The notes: generated by a model not told the origin, from the letters alone. DNA of 64,000 bases from Maea johnstoni (GCA_963942565.1 OZ012695.1:11904048-11968047), one strand, 5' to 3'. Counted from the first letter of the stretch, positions 48,556 to 60,762 are shown. Program-made: numbers and translations.

Positions 48556-48632
48556 GCCAGCATTTCAATAATTTTTCAGGTTTTTTGCATCATTTTGTAT
48601 TGGCCAAATTATAGCCACCAGCAACATAAAGG
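48556..48632. mobile_element. piggyBac-like MITE fragment
   Basis: The right part of the family seen at 5142 in reverse: TTTTTTGCATCATTTTGTAT, TTGGCCAAATTATAGCCACC, ending GCAACATAAAGG before TTAA (48633-48636). Confidence 0.55.
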
Positions 48633-51343
48633 TTAAAACAGGAAATGGTCAGGAATGGTATGCAGCAGTAAGCCTGATGAAATGAGACAGCCACTGAGAT
48701 TGGCTAATATCATTTGCTGCGGGGAGAAAATGTCTGGACAGCATTCCCGCGATACCTCGCAATATTCCACAGCGTTCCTAAAAGCCTTTGCCACCAACTC
48801 AGTGACCTTATGGGGTGAAGTTTGCCAGACGCAGGAAACAGCCATATTTGTACACTGTGAATGGGTCAAGATGGCCGATATCCCAAGCCTGCATTAGGTG
48901 ACCGCCCCTTGTAGGCATTGTAGTCCAGAGCCACCAGATGGCAGCACAACTTGCATCAACATCTTAAGCTAATTAGGATAAGGATACCCTAAGGCGCCCT
49001 TACTTTAAACTTTATCAGCTTTTCCATGAACTTTTTTTTCAAATTGTTTTCTTGTACTCAACATCATTGCAAGTTCACTTCCTTTGTTACCCTCCATGGT
49101 TGCATGTTTTCCACTGTGGAGATGTACCAGCCCACCTTGTGTGGATGAAATAAATCAATACCTAGCTGGGCATTGACTCCAAAACATCTACCGCATCTTG
49201 GCATGACAGCTCATTTTCTGTCTGATTAAGCAAAGTTCTGTTGGATCTCGATAGGTTGAGAAATTTAAGAGACATGTTTGTCTTATGCCAAGGGGTTTGG
49301 ATTCAAATTCTGCTAACATATAGCCATGTTTTGTGTGCTTCATGGTAAACAGTGACTTTGGGAATACAATGGCTGGGCTGCCCAAAAATGACTAGACTGT
49401 TTTGATAATATCTGTGTCATCAGAGTATTTTGCAGAAAATATTTGAAGGAAAATTTTATTCTAAACCAAATCCACATCTCTGCTTCAAACATTTTTTGAA
49501 CAATGCTTGATTCCTCAGAACTTTTTCTTTAAAAGTATTGAAGGTCCAGACAACTCTAACCTTGAATATCGTCAGGGTAAATGGGTTTAGAATAGAATAA
49601 GCATTGTATTGATCCTTTAAAATCAGTTTCAGATCACTTTTCTTCGACAGCTTTTCATGTAGGATAGGGTCAATCACTGGTTACCAGGGTAAAAAATATG
49701 ATGGTGCTGCGTTTCAGAGTCCGACAGTTCATTTTACACCTGATTTAACAGAGGCGGAAAGTTCAGTGGGATCTGAATGGAAGGAGAGTTAAATGGACTG
49801 CTGGCTGTCTCGCAGTAAAAAAATAAAAGGTGATTTAACTGTAACCCAAACCTATTTCACAAAAACTGTTTTTATGCGGCTACATTTCTTCCTGGCTATG
49901 GATCATTTTCCCTTTTTACTCTCTTATCATCAAGACTGCACACTAGGACCCAAGCAGGATCAAAAACCTTTTATGCCATCAGCTTTTGTATGTAAAATAC
50001 ACTTGGACCAACGTTTTAATCAGCTTGCCTCATAGGGCAAGTTAATCTAAATTTGTCCTTGCCTGATTTCAAGACATTATTAGCACCCAGCTTTTTTTGT
50101 TCATATGAGAATAGTCCAGACAACTGAAAACTGCATGTCTGATGGATAAGTAAGTCTGAACTCTGTAAGTTTCATGCAAATATGCTTTGGCTACGTGTGG
50201 ACACTGAATAAAATTTGGTTAATTATTGTACGACTCGTTAATGTTTTCCATTATTGGGCCTCTATCAATACGATTGGCACATACTACAATTGTAGGCCAG
50301 TCCATTGATTTGTTGAGTATCAATGACACCCTTTGACCCCTTATAGACAATGAGTCAGGTTTTTTTCTTGGGTTATGACGTCTCTCTGGGAATGAATGGG
50401 TTAATACATTTGTCCTTGTCGGCAACATTCCCATTGATCTGTCTGTGTGTCCTGTTTACCGACTGGTGCCGAGTTTCTTGATGACAAAATCAACTTAGAG
50501 TCAATGTCTTTCTTTTTTTTGTCCTTCGCCACATCATCAGAACAATCCCTGTCTTCCAGTTTCCTGTAACGGCAGAGCGGCCAATGCTAATCCATTCAGA
50601 TTGTCAAAAATAATTCAATCACTTCTTCGAATCTCTGGAGCCATCCGTGCTTAACAATGCAGTGACCCTTTGCATTACTCTTTGAATCCTGCAATATCTT
50701 GGGATAGATTTGCCCTGATGAGTTGATGCATTTGGTCTAGTTGATCATTTTTTTCTGTCGATTGAGTCATCGTCTCAACAAGAGAGGACATTTGTAGTAT
50801 GGCAAAGAGACGGCTGTGTCGGCCGCAGAGAAGAGAACCAATCAAATGGGTGGACTAGGGAATGAGCTGGCCAATCAGTCGTGAAGTCCAAAAGTGAAAT
50901 GTCATCATGCGGAATGCGATATCGATCCGCTGGGATGGGAGAACGCCGCTATCCTTTGCTAAGCCCAAGAGAAATGGGACATTAATGGAATTTTGCTCTT
51001 GGAAATCCAGCGTAATCAACAGCGTTGTTGTGATGTCTCCTGCAAGAGCCTGATTTTATCATGTCTTCATTCTCTTTTCCTTCGTGACTTATCCCCGTAA
51101 CCTCATAGTGAACCGTTGGGGTGCGCTACCATGTCAAAACAAACTGATCACTACTATTGCAAGCTAGTTAAAAGCCAAAACATACCTCACAGCTGAGTAA
51201 TCATATAACAAGGTGTACCTCCAGATTCCTGTTATCAAGTAGAGAATATCATAGCCAATTGCAACCATCCTTTGTCAAACCATATTTCTATTTCATTTCA
51301 ATATTTACTACTTTTTACTCAAGTGACACAATCTTGTTACTTA

Positions 51344-51576
51344 AGCCCCTTTTACACTATGCTGGCAACTTGCTCGCAACGTGGTGGCAAAAGATGGTTG
51401 CGGGGGATTGCCACCACATTTTTACCCCCATAATTTTCTATTGAATCAAGTTTGTACAATGTATTTTTTATATCGAAGATATAGTCAATAAATACTTACT
51501 AACTCACTTATTGCCCCCCGTCGCCAATGGTCGCCAGTACGTTGCCAGCAAAATTTCGGCTAGTGTAAATGGGGCT
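51344..51576. mobile_element. Harbinger-like MITE, 233 bp
   Basis: The inverted ends AGCCCCTTTTACACTA and TAGTGTAAATGGGGCT are flanked by TTA on both sides (51341-51343 and 51577-51579). A 3-bp TTA target with GGGGCT/AGCCCC ends is typical of PIF/Harbinger-type MITEs. Subterminal TTGCTGGCAA and TTGCCAGC blocks are also inverted. Confidence 0.78.
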
Positions 51577-52207
51577 TTACACAGGTGATGGTCATTACAG
51601 GTTCAGAGTAACCTTTAAGGGATATCATTGGCTATGCCCAATAAGAAGTAAATTTCAGATTCCTTTCTGCTAAATCTTTTTACAGGTCATGACGTTGAAA
51701 GTTTTAGCTCAAACAACTCAGCTCTGTATTTCTCAGGTGTTTGTTTTTTGAGAAGGATAAGTGTGTGTTTTTAAAATTGAAGTCTTCATGCCAATTTGTC
51801 ACTTTATGTCAAAAAATAGTTATATAGGATCAACCACAGCAGGAATCCAGTGCTTGCAGGCAACTGGTACTTGAGAATTGTAGCTATGATTATGAATAAC
51901 TTATTTCTCATGATATTGTTTTAGGGTTGCCGAGTAGGAAATATCATCTGAGCTAGTCATTGTGCTGACACATAATTGCTAGTGTTGTAGTATTGTTCTG
52001 AAAATACCACCAAATAAAAAACCTAGGAATAATTGGGAAATATGATGATATACTAAGATCAAGTGATTGACATCCATAAGACCAGCGACATTGGGGATTT
52101 GGCACCCTGATCGGAAGGAAAACGTATTGTTACTTGGTTCCTAGCATCCTATTGGCTGATATTAACACTGACACTGGTTGTCTTCAGAACTCTGCACATA
52201 GACAGAC

Positions 52208-53121
52208 TAGGGCTGGAATCAATGAGGAAAATGTCGAACCGAACCGATTCTGAAATTATACCAATTCCGATTCCGATTCCGATTCTTAGCGTTGTTTTGG
52301 TCTCTCAGAGGCAAAAACAAAAATTGTCAGAGCTTGACTAATGACTGCTAAGAGAAGAAACTAAGGAGTGATAAGTTAGCAGTTATCTAACAGTGAATGA
52401 CCATGGATTTATCATGAGAGGGGCCTGTATTTTCCAGCTGGCCAGCAATAATTTTGATTAAATAAATACTGTATCATCTAGAAAGGATTTTATCTTTAAA
52501 ATTTCTTTTACTAAAAAGATCTAATACAGATCAATAAATTTCTATTGAAACATGAACAACCTTCCAGTGTTTCCGGTTGACATATGTTTCCACATGTTTG
52601 TACTGCATGTATTGTGTGACAATTAAGGCACAGTCACATATCTTACAATATACATGACCTTTCTCTCTAGTGCCTGAGCGGTTAACTTTAAAATGAAAAT
52701 AATTCCAGATGCCAGATTTCTTTCCCTTCTGGGGCGTGAAATCTTTGTAGATAGTTTGTTCTGACATGTGTGCTCTGTTGTTGGAAGCGCATGCAATTCA
52801 TAGCCCCCATCCAAACCGGTTCATGATATAGCACTGGCACATATTGTCAGCTGTATGATGCAGTGCACCGGTTATTTGAAACAAATGAATCCATCTAGGT
52901 CACGGGTCATGGCTTGCCGGGAAGCTGTCATTAGGATGTCATTAACAGGCAGTAAACCACCTGGAGAGCATCTTGAAAGGTAATAAAGCAATTAAGAATG
53001 CCCATTCCTATTCTGGCTTCTCATAAATGTGTATCGATACATAGCCACTCTTTGATATGTCAGTTCTGATCAGCAGCTAAGTACCGATGCGGCCAGTCGA
53101 TCCTCAGTGATTCCAGCCCTA
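52208..53121 (-). mobile_element. hAT DNA transposon, internally deleted, keeps BED finger
   Basis: The ends TAGGGCTGGAATCA and TGATTCCAGCCCTA are inverted. An exact 8-bp duplication AGACAGAC flanks it (52200-52207 and 53122-53129). The 914-bp element keeps only the start of a transposase gene on the minus strand (52531-52767). Near the left end lies a GATTCCGATTCC repeat. The catalytic RNaseH-like domain is missing, so it cannot move by itself. Confidence 0.9.
52531..52767 (-). pseudogene. hAT transposase remnant, BED-type zinc finger
   Basis: A 78-codon frame that contains a BED zinc finger: KSGIWNYFHF, then VYCKICDCAL (Cys-x2-Cys) and KHVETYVNRKH (His pair). BED fingers form the N-terminal DNA-binding domain of hAT transposases and of host ZBED proteins derived from them. 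The frame stops soon after the finger, and no catalytic domain follows. Its location inside intact hAT ends shows it is a transposon relic and not a host ZBED gene. The start ATG at 52767 is simply the first Met. Confidence 0.8.
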
Positions 53122-53157
53122 AGACAGACCCTTTTGAACAGGATTTTAAACAGCTGA

Positions 53158-53590
53158 GGCCATGCAGTCCAAGCCGATTTTTGGTCTTACAGATTTTTTG
53201 CTCCAAAAAAGTTTGTCAGTAGCAAAAAAACTAAAAATAAGCTTCAAAATTTTCAGTCCGTAGGACAGTGTTACATCGGAAGAAGCAGGATGTGGACTTC
53301 TGTGCGCAATGCATTTTGGGTGCGCGGACCTCGGAGAGGTGCCAAAATGGTTCCCGGTTTAGATGATGTATGCGATAGTCTGAGATTGTATAATGAAGGT
53401 TATTTTGAATGTTTTCTTCAAATAAAAACAAAACAGGCCTTCTCGCAGGTGAGAAGGTAGTTTTTTCCATAAAGGGTCATCAGAAATATGTTGGTGTAAA
53501 ACTAAAAACAAACTGGAAATTAAATCTTTTTGTATTTGCCTAAAAATTGGTAGGCGATTCAGTAAGACCAAAAATGGACTTGGGCTGGCC
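53158..53590. mobile_element. Harbinger-like MITE with GGCC ends, 433 bp
   Basis: The left end GGCCATGCAGTCCAAG and ATTTTTGGTCTTAC are mirrored on the right by GTAAGACCAAAAAT and CTTGGGCTGGCC. TGA lies on both flanks (53155-53157 and 53591-53593). It sits only 28 bp beyond the target duplication of the hAT element at 52208. Confidence 0.72.
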
Positions 53591-55469
53591 TGAGTATCAA
53601 AGCAATTCATGATAGACTATATATTCTACCCTCACTTTCAGGATTTTAAGTAGCAAACCAAATGATTGCATACCTAATGTAACTCTTCCCAAGTAACCCA
53701 AACAAGACCCTTATTACCTTTGAGGCTTTTTCCTAGAATAATTCATGAGAGCTTTTGGAGCCAGATTTTATACTTGTATTCCTTACAGGAAGGTGTAAAC
53801 AAGCATGATATCATATACTCCTACTCTTATGTTCAGGGTTTCTGGTATCATAACAGTCCAGAACCAGCTGTTACTCATCCCAGTTCTCTGCCAAAACAAC
53901 ACCCTTTTTTCATCTTTTAATATTTGAGAATGATTGTTGTATATCCGATAGCTCTATTCAGCGAGGCTGAGCAAATAATTATTCCAAGACTCGCAGGAGA
54001 CTGCGCATTGTGGCATGTGCGCCGCGCCATATTTGCTGGCAGTGCGTAACTGGAGTAGTATATTGATCTGTGAGTGTGATATCATGCTTCTGGTGTGGGA
54101 TATAATGGAGACATCAATAGAATTGCCCATCTCTTAACCCCTTTAGGCCAGGAGCACTCAAGAACCGCCAGGCAATTTTGACTTTAACTTTTCCACAAAA
54201 CCATATTGTGGAAAATATTTCATGAAGAAGTATTCATCAAAACTCTTTACTTACAGTGGTCTGTTAATTGAATTGTAAACTCTTGTATTATTCCCATTCC
54301 CAAGTTATTTTCAAAGATATCAGAAAAATCAATAAGAATTCCCAAGTTTATAAGTGGTAAATCAGCTAGCCTAATGTGCAGTATTGTTATGCTGTTGCTT
54401 CGCTCTGAAGTCAGGATTCAAGTTGGAGAAAAGGATACCATATACAAATTGTATGGATCTCCTGATTATTTTTGCTCAAATGATTTATCTCATATCAATT
54501 TGGTAATTTAATTTGGTTCATGTAATCAGTTACTTACATCACTTGATACTGAAATCTTTTGGGAAAAATTACTCTTTAAAAAGTGTTCCCTGAATTTTAG
54601 TTGGTTGGGGGCCACCTATCAGTGGGAAAAGGACCTAACAATCACTCTCAGTTGTATTGACTGATTGTTACCTAGTAGTACAATTGAGCAATAAATACCT
54701 TCATTTTATTAATGACTGACACCTACTGAATATATATCAATTATAACTTAAGGTTAATTTCTTTTACTCAGATTTCCCTCTACCCTGCTTTTATTTGGCA
54801 ATTAAGCCCCTGGAGAGTACTTATTGCCTGAACTGGTCTTCTGATGATGAACACATAGAACATCACATAAGTACCAGTATAAACTGATACCAAGGGTTAA
54901 AAGATAACCCTAACATACCCTTGATTTAAGAACTAACTGACACCTAGTGGTAGAAAACGACACTTAAGCATTGCCCTGGGCTTTACCCCCTCACCCTGAA
55001 GATTTCCTGAGCAGATGAAGTAGTTGGTAGTATAGTATTTTCTTGCGCTGCCAGCCAGTGGCTGAGCAGACTCAGCCAGGGAAGGCGCTGCCTTGCAGCA
55101 GCAAGTCAAGCATGAGAAAGGGATGGAGGTAAAAATCGCTGTAATTCACTTTTCTCTAATAGACCCATCCAATAGGGTGCCGTCGTTGTGGAGTTTACCC
55201 ATTCATGCTTAGGAGATGCTCTTATGAAGTGTTATCCACAGCTGTGATACTAATGAAAATAACATCTGAATCGATCATAAATCAATGGAATGCTTGAAGG
55301 AAAGTTGTTGAGCTGGTCCTGATCAAAATTTCACATTATTTTTTTTCAAAATAAGCATCTATAAAGATGGTATCATCAAAAGAATGTGGGCTTTCTTGTC
55401 ACTAGTCTGGCATGAATTGGTCAATTCTCGATCAGAAGAGGCTCACTTCTGCTTTAATGCTTTAGCACC

Positions 55470-55945
55470 TTATTAGATTGACGATATTGACTTTAACATC
55501 TTTAGGCCTGTAGTGCACAGAAAAAAGTACTGACTATTTAGGCCTAAAATAAAAAGTTGTTTGTTTCCTGTAACCCTACCCTAACAAGTTTTTATTAAAA
55601 TAAATCCCTACCCTAAAGTTTTTTTTCGCCATCCCAACTCCCAATCAACGTAAAACATGCATGAAACACACATTTTTGACCAAAAAAATAATCAAAAAAA
55701 AAAAAGGATTTTACCAACCTACCTACCCTATTTTTTTTCAGACCGTTACAGGAAACAAACAATATCTTTTTTTAGGCCTTATATCCCCTTATTAGATGAC
55801 CGGTATTGATTAATTCTTTTAACCATTTCAGGTCTGTAGTGGCCAGAAAAATACTGAATATTTATCACCTAGTTATTAGACGATGGGTATTGACCTAATT
55901 CTTTAACCTTTTCAGGCCTGTAGTGGTCATACTGACTATCTATCC
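55470..55945. repeat. ~80-bp tandem repeat, 3 copies, split by a MITE
   Basis: Three related units contain TTATTAGA, GATATTGA or GGTATTGA, TTTAACC, TCAGGCCTGTAGTGG and a run ending near ACTGACTAT. The first (about 55470-55540) is cut by the MITE at 55541. The others are at about 55790-55867 and 55868-55945. Confidence 0.7.
55541..55778. mobile_element. Harbinger-like MITE, 238 bp
   Basis: The inverted ends are GGCCTAAAATAAAAAG, TTGTTTGTTTCCTGTAAC on the left and GTTACAGGAAACAAACAA, TTTAGGCC on the right. They are flanked by TTA (55538-55540 and 55779-55781). The long, well-kept terminal match (~35 bp) suggests a fairly recent insertion. Confidence 0.8.
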
Positions 55946-55989
55946 CATGAAAAATAGGACACACAGAAGTTTTTAAGATTGTCAAATTT

Positions 55990-56170
55990 GGATGGGCCTG
56001 TGCATTTCAAAGTCCTTGCTAATTAGCAAGGACTTTGAAACTGTGTCCAAAATCTTTAAATTATTTGTTTGAAATTGAACTTTTTAGAAAATCTTCATTA
56101 AAAATTGTTTCTCATGATACATTTTTTTCAGCTTTGGCTGTCCAAATGCCAGCCTGCTTGCTAAGAGACT
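55990..56170. mobile_element. hAT-like MITE fragment with palindromic end
   Basis: It includes TTGAACTTTTTAGAAAATC and GGCTGTCCAAATGCCAGCC, as in reverse second-subfamily copies. At its left lies a perfect 36-bp palindrome (56005-56040) made of two inverted copies of the TTTCAAAGTCCTTGCTAA end. Confidence 0.6.
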
Positions 56171-56234
56171 GATTCCAGACAAGAGAATGCTGTTACATGT
56201 TATACACTGTAAAGTGACAATATATTTGGTCCTT

Positions 56235-56800
56235 GGTGCTGATTCAAGCTCTGATTGTGGCCCCTACACTTGGTCACTTAAATGGCAATACTAAGTCGCA
56301 ATACTTCAAGCTCTGGTTTGAGCAACTCTACGTTCATGCCAAAAAAAATCTTGAAAATCTCCATGCCTGTCTCAATAGCACATACCTCGGAGAGAGCATG
56401 TGGAATTGTATGGCTTAACAACTTTGTATCGATTCAAGCTCTGATTTTGGTCAGCACTAGATTCTCGGCTAAGAAAATCCTGAAAATCTCTGTCCCTCTG
56501 AATGGCACACGTTACACCTCTGAGATCGATATGGAATCGTGTGGCTAAACAACATCTTTGTATTGATTGAAGCTCTGGCTGTGAGCAACACTGCTTTATG
56601 AGCCACAAAAAAAAAATCTCCAAACCTCACCGAATATGGCACACACCTAGCTCTCAGAGCAATACAAAATCTTGTGGATAAACAGCATTAGTATTGATGC
56701 GAGCTCTAATTTCAAGCAACACTGCTTTTCTTGTCAATGAAAATCCCAAATATCTCCATGCTCCAGAATAGCACACACCTCTGAGAGTGGTATTCATGCC
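56235..56800. repeat. Degenerate ~130-bp tandem repeat
   Basis: Four to five units marked by GATTCAAGCTCTGATT, AAAATCTCCATG and ATAGCACACACCTCTGAGAG recur at about 130-bp spacing. They start near 56239, 56299, 56430, 56565 and 56694. Divergence between units is high, so the array is old. Confidence 0.75.
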
Positions 56801-57135
56801 GATTCCCCAGCTTGAGATTTTGCCCGCAATAAAGCACAATTTGTGGGCGTTTACTGCGCGGCGGGCTGGATCTAGGGCGGGAAGACGTGGCGGGCCTGAG
56901 AGACCATGTCGGGCTGCGGGAAGTCGGGCATGAGAAAAGTTGAAATCGCTTTAATCCACTTTTCTCTAATAGACTGCTTCAATGCATGGTTGCATGCCGC
57001 CACTGCGTGTATTCTCTGAAGACCCCTTCAAGTTGAGACTCTTTGCCTTATCACTAGCTTAGATACTACACTGGAAATGATAGGAAATCCTAGTTGCAGG
57101 AATTATGTGAGAGAGCTAGTGGATATCAACCTTAA

Positions 57136-57336
57136 TCCTTTTAATGCTGCAGTTACTTTTATACAAGACATGATACCACTAAAATGTTTGAAAGTCTTCC
57201 AAACCTTACTATGTTGGTTTTAATTGAGAAGCTCTTCCTCAGATCTATCAGATGAGTCGCAATTAGCCAGGGTTGCAATTATTTTTCAGCTTTTTCACAT
57301 TATTTTGTTTTGAACTATTCACCAGCAGCATAAAGG
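57136..57336 (-). mobile_element. piggyBac-like MITE copy
   Basis: Lies between TTAA tetramers (57132-57135 and 57337-57340). Ends TCCTTTTAATGCTGC and ACCAGCAGCATAAAGG match the family in reverse. Confidence 0.65.
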
Positions 57337-57720
57337 TTAAAAAATGACCATGTATTAGCGATGATCTAATCATGTAATTTCAAATGAAAGGAAACCTGGC
57401 AAGCTAATAAAGTTAACATATCCTTTGCTTACTGGTGCTAGACTGTGACCTGGATGCAGGCTTCTAAATTCTAATACTTATTGCTCTTTAACACATTCAT
57501 ATGCTTTTAGTTCTAAGATGATCAATTGTCATCTATGATTTCTGTAGATATTAATAGTTTTGACTATTTTGAATTGTTCTTAAACACATCCAAGCCTAAA
57601 GGTGATCCCTGCACAGTCATCAATGTTTTCTGAAGATCTCAATATCTTGGAAAGATCAAAATTTGATAGGGCAATCTAGTAAATATCCCCTCAGGGCAGG
57701 GAGCTTTGATTTGATAAGTT

Positions 57721-59850
57721 ATGACAATCAGTGGTTAGTATAAGATAGTTCCAGTAGAGGTTCCTAGTTCTCCTGTATTGAGGTGGCATGCATTGAGATG
57801 ACCTGCATAGCTGATAGCGGCCTCAATGCTCTATGACAATCAGTGGTTAGTATAAGATAGTTCCAGTAGAGGTTCCTAGTTCTCCTGTATTGAGGTGGCA
57901 TGCATTGAGATGACCTGCATAGCTGATAGCGGCCTCAATGCTCTATGACAATCAGTGGTTAGTATAAGATAGTTCCAGTAGAGGTTCCTAGTTCTCCTGT
58001 ATTGAGGTGGCATGCATTGAGATGACCTGCATAGCTGATAGCCGCCTCAATGGTCTATGACAATCAGTGGTTAGTATAAGATAGTTCCAGTAGAGGTTCC
58101 TAGTTCTCCTGTATTGAGGTGGCATGCATTGAGATGACCTGCATAGCTGATAGCGGCCTCAATGGTCTATGGCAATCAGTGGTTAGTATAAGATAGTTCC
58201 AGTAGAGGTTCCTAGTTCTCCTGTATTGAGGTGGCATGCATTGAGATGACCTGCATAGCTGATAGCGGCCTCAATGCTCTATGACAATCAGTGGTTAGTA
58301 TAAGATAGTTCCAGTAGAGGTTCCTAGTTCTCCTGTATTGAGGTGGCATGCATTGAGATGACCTGCATAGCTGATAGCCGCCTCAATGGTCTATGGCAAT
58401 CAGTGGTTAGTATAAGATAGTTCCAGTAGAGGTTCCTAGTTCTCCTGTATTGAGGTGGCATGCATTGAGATGACCTGCATAGCTGATAGCGGCCTCAATG
58501 GTCTATGACAATCAGTGGTTAGTATAAGATAGTTCCAGTAGAGGTTCCTAGTTCTCCTGTATTGAGGTGGCATGCATTGAGATGACCTGCATAGCTGATA
58601 GCCGCCTCAATGGTCTATGGCAATCAGTGGTTAGTATAAGATAGTTCCAGTAGAGGTTCCTAGTTCTCCTGTATTGACGTGGCATGCATTGAGATGACCT
58701 GCATAGCTGATAGCGGCCTCAATGCTCTATGACAATCAGTGGTTAGTATAAGATAGTTCCAGTAGAGGTTCCTAGTTCTCCTGTATTGAGGTGGCATGCA
58801 TTGAGATGACCTGCATAGCTGATAGCGGCCTCAATGCTCTATGACAATCAGTGGTTAGTATAAGATAGTTCCAGTAGAGGTTCCTAGTTCTCCTGTATTG
58901 AGGTGGCATGCATTGAGATGACCTGCATAGCTGATAGCGGCCTCAATGCTCTATGACAATCAGTGGTTAGTATAAGATAGTTCCAGTAGAGGTTCCTAGT
59001 TCTCCTGTATTGAGGTGGCATGCATTGAGATGACCTGCATAGCTGATAGCGGCCTCAATGCTCTATGACAATCAGTGGTTAGTATAAGATAGTTCCAGTA
59101 GAGGTTCCTAGTTCTCCTGTATTGAGGTGGCATGCATTGAGATGACCTGCATAGCTGATAGCCGCCTCAATGCTCTATGACAATCAGTGGTTAGTATAAG
59201 ATAGTTCCAGTAGAGGTTCCTAGTTCTCCTGTATTGAGGTGGCATGCATTGAGATGACCTGCATAGCTGATAGCGGCCTCAATGGTCTATGACAATCAGT
59301 GGTTAGTATAAGATAGTTCCAGTAGAGGTTCCTAGTTCTCCTGTATTGAGGTGGCATGCATTGAGATGACCTGCATAGCTGATAGCGGCCTCAATGGTCT
59401 ATGACAATCAGTGGTTAGTATAAGATAGTTCCAGTAGAGGTTCCTAGTTCTCCTGTATTGAGGTGGCATGCATTGAGATGACCTGCATAGCTGATAGCGG
59501 CCTCAATGCTCTATGACAATCAGTGGTTAGTATAAGATAGTTCCAGTAGAGGTTCCTAGTTCTCCTGTATTGAGGTGGCATGCATTGAGATGACCTGCAT
59601 AGCTGATAGCGGCCTCAATGCTCTATGGCAATCAGTGGTTAGTATAAGATAGTTCCAGTAGAGGTTCCTAGTTCTCCTGTATTGAGGTGGCATGCATTGA
59701 GATGACCTGCATAGCTGATAGCCGCCTCAATGCTCTATGACAATCAGTGGTTAGTATAAGATAGTTCCAGTAGAGGTTCCTAGTTCTCCTGTATTGAGGT
59801 GGCATGCATTGAGATGACCTGCATAGCTGATAGCGGCCTCAATGCTCTAT
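57721..59850. repeat. 112-bp satellite-like array, 19 copies
   Basis: Nineteen head-to-tail units of exactly 112 bp (ATGACAATCAGTGGTTAGTA at the start, GATAGCGGCCTCAATGCTCT at the end). Units are nearly identical. Variation is confined to three sites close to the unit end (GCGG or GCCG, ATGC or ATGG, TATGAC or TATGGC), plus one substitution near 58678. This implies recent expansion or ongoing homogenisation. There are no spacers, so it is not a CRISPR-like array. Confidence 0.98.
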
Positions 59851-59864
59851 GGCATTGGCAATCA

Positions 59865-60060
59865 CTGCTAGTTGGCTTTCACTTACTGCCTGCATGGGTT
59901 TGAATCCCTGCATGGGCATATGTGAGTAAGTTGCCATTGACTTTGGGTTATATATGCAAGGTTTTTTCACCAGGTACCCAGGTTTCCTTCACCACTTTGA
60001 CCTGGTTGTTAGACACATTGAATTTGGCACAGTTTGGTTGAAAAAGTGATGATAAATGAA
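59865..60060 (+). mobile_element. tRNA-type SINE copy
   Basis: Box-B-like GGGTTTGAATCCCTGC at about 59897 is followed by AAGTTGCCATTGACTTTGGG and CCAGGTTTCCTTCACCACTT, in the order seen at 33060 and 38320. It starts directly at the end of the 112-bp array. Confidence 0.6.
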
Positions 60061-60726
60061 ATTCCAAGATCCACAGCTGCTCTATTGAGCGAGATCAGTC
60101 CAAATATGCAGTGCATGCTCAGTGAGAGCTGCTCTATGTGAGTCATATCATGAAAAGGAAGGAGTGGAACTTGAAAAGTTCTGCAAATGTTTTATGTTGG
60201 TGTTTGCTCTCTCTTTACAGTACACAGATATTGGAATTAGTTGTCTTCAATCATTTTTAAATGTTTGAAGGAGAAATGGTAATCAGAACACTAAGCCACA
60301 ACTCCACTTCAAAAACCTTATAAAATCATTCTTTAATTTCCACGTAATCATCAAACGTAGCCAAAGGTATAAAGGATAATTACAATTGTTACTTACATTA
60401 GTGCATTTAAAGTCAAAATAGTTCCAAGTCGAAAAAATAATCTCAGCCCATATGATACCTTGAAGCAATATAAGTTATAAGGGACCTAATTGGATTGGGT
60501 CTTTATGATTGATGGCTTAAAAATGGTATTTCCTTTCATATAAGGTGGCATGTATTTCAGGTTTAGTGCCCCTTTTATAAAACAGTTTGTAGCATGACCG
60601 CAGGCGTGAAAGGCAGTATTAGCGTAGCTCCTCAGAGACTTCATAATGTGAAGTGTCTGCTATCAATAAGAGAGTGCCTTTTGTCTTCCTTTGAAACCAG
60701 CCTATTGAAGTATTAAAGCAGGCAGG

Positions 60727-60762
60727 AATGCTGCTGCTGCTGCTGCTGCTGCCGCTGCCGAT
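60727..60762. repeat. Short (CTG)n tract
   Basis: About eight CTG triplets followed by CCGCTGCCG. Not coding in any supported frame. Confidence 0.85.

Noticed and set aside
56233-56623. Overlapping frames of 61-88 codons
   Set aside because: They follow a degenerate 130-bp tandem repeat and occur on both strands.
57721-59850. CRISPR-like regular array
   Set aside because: Units are contiguous with no unique spacers, and the genome is eukaryotic.
59896-59912. tRNA gene suggested by a box-B-like motif
   Set aside because: No cloverleaf could be drawn and no clear box A was found at the right distance. The sequence is shared with two other copies as a SINE.
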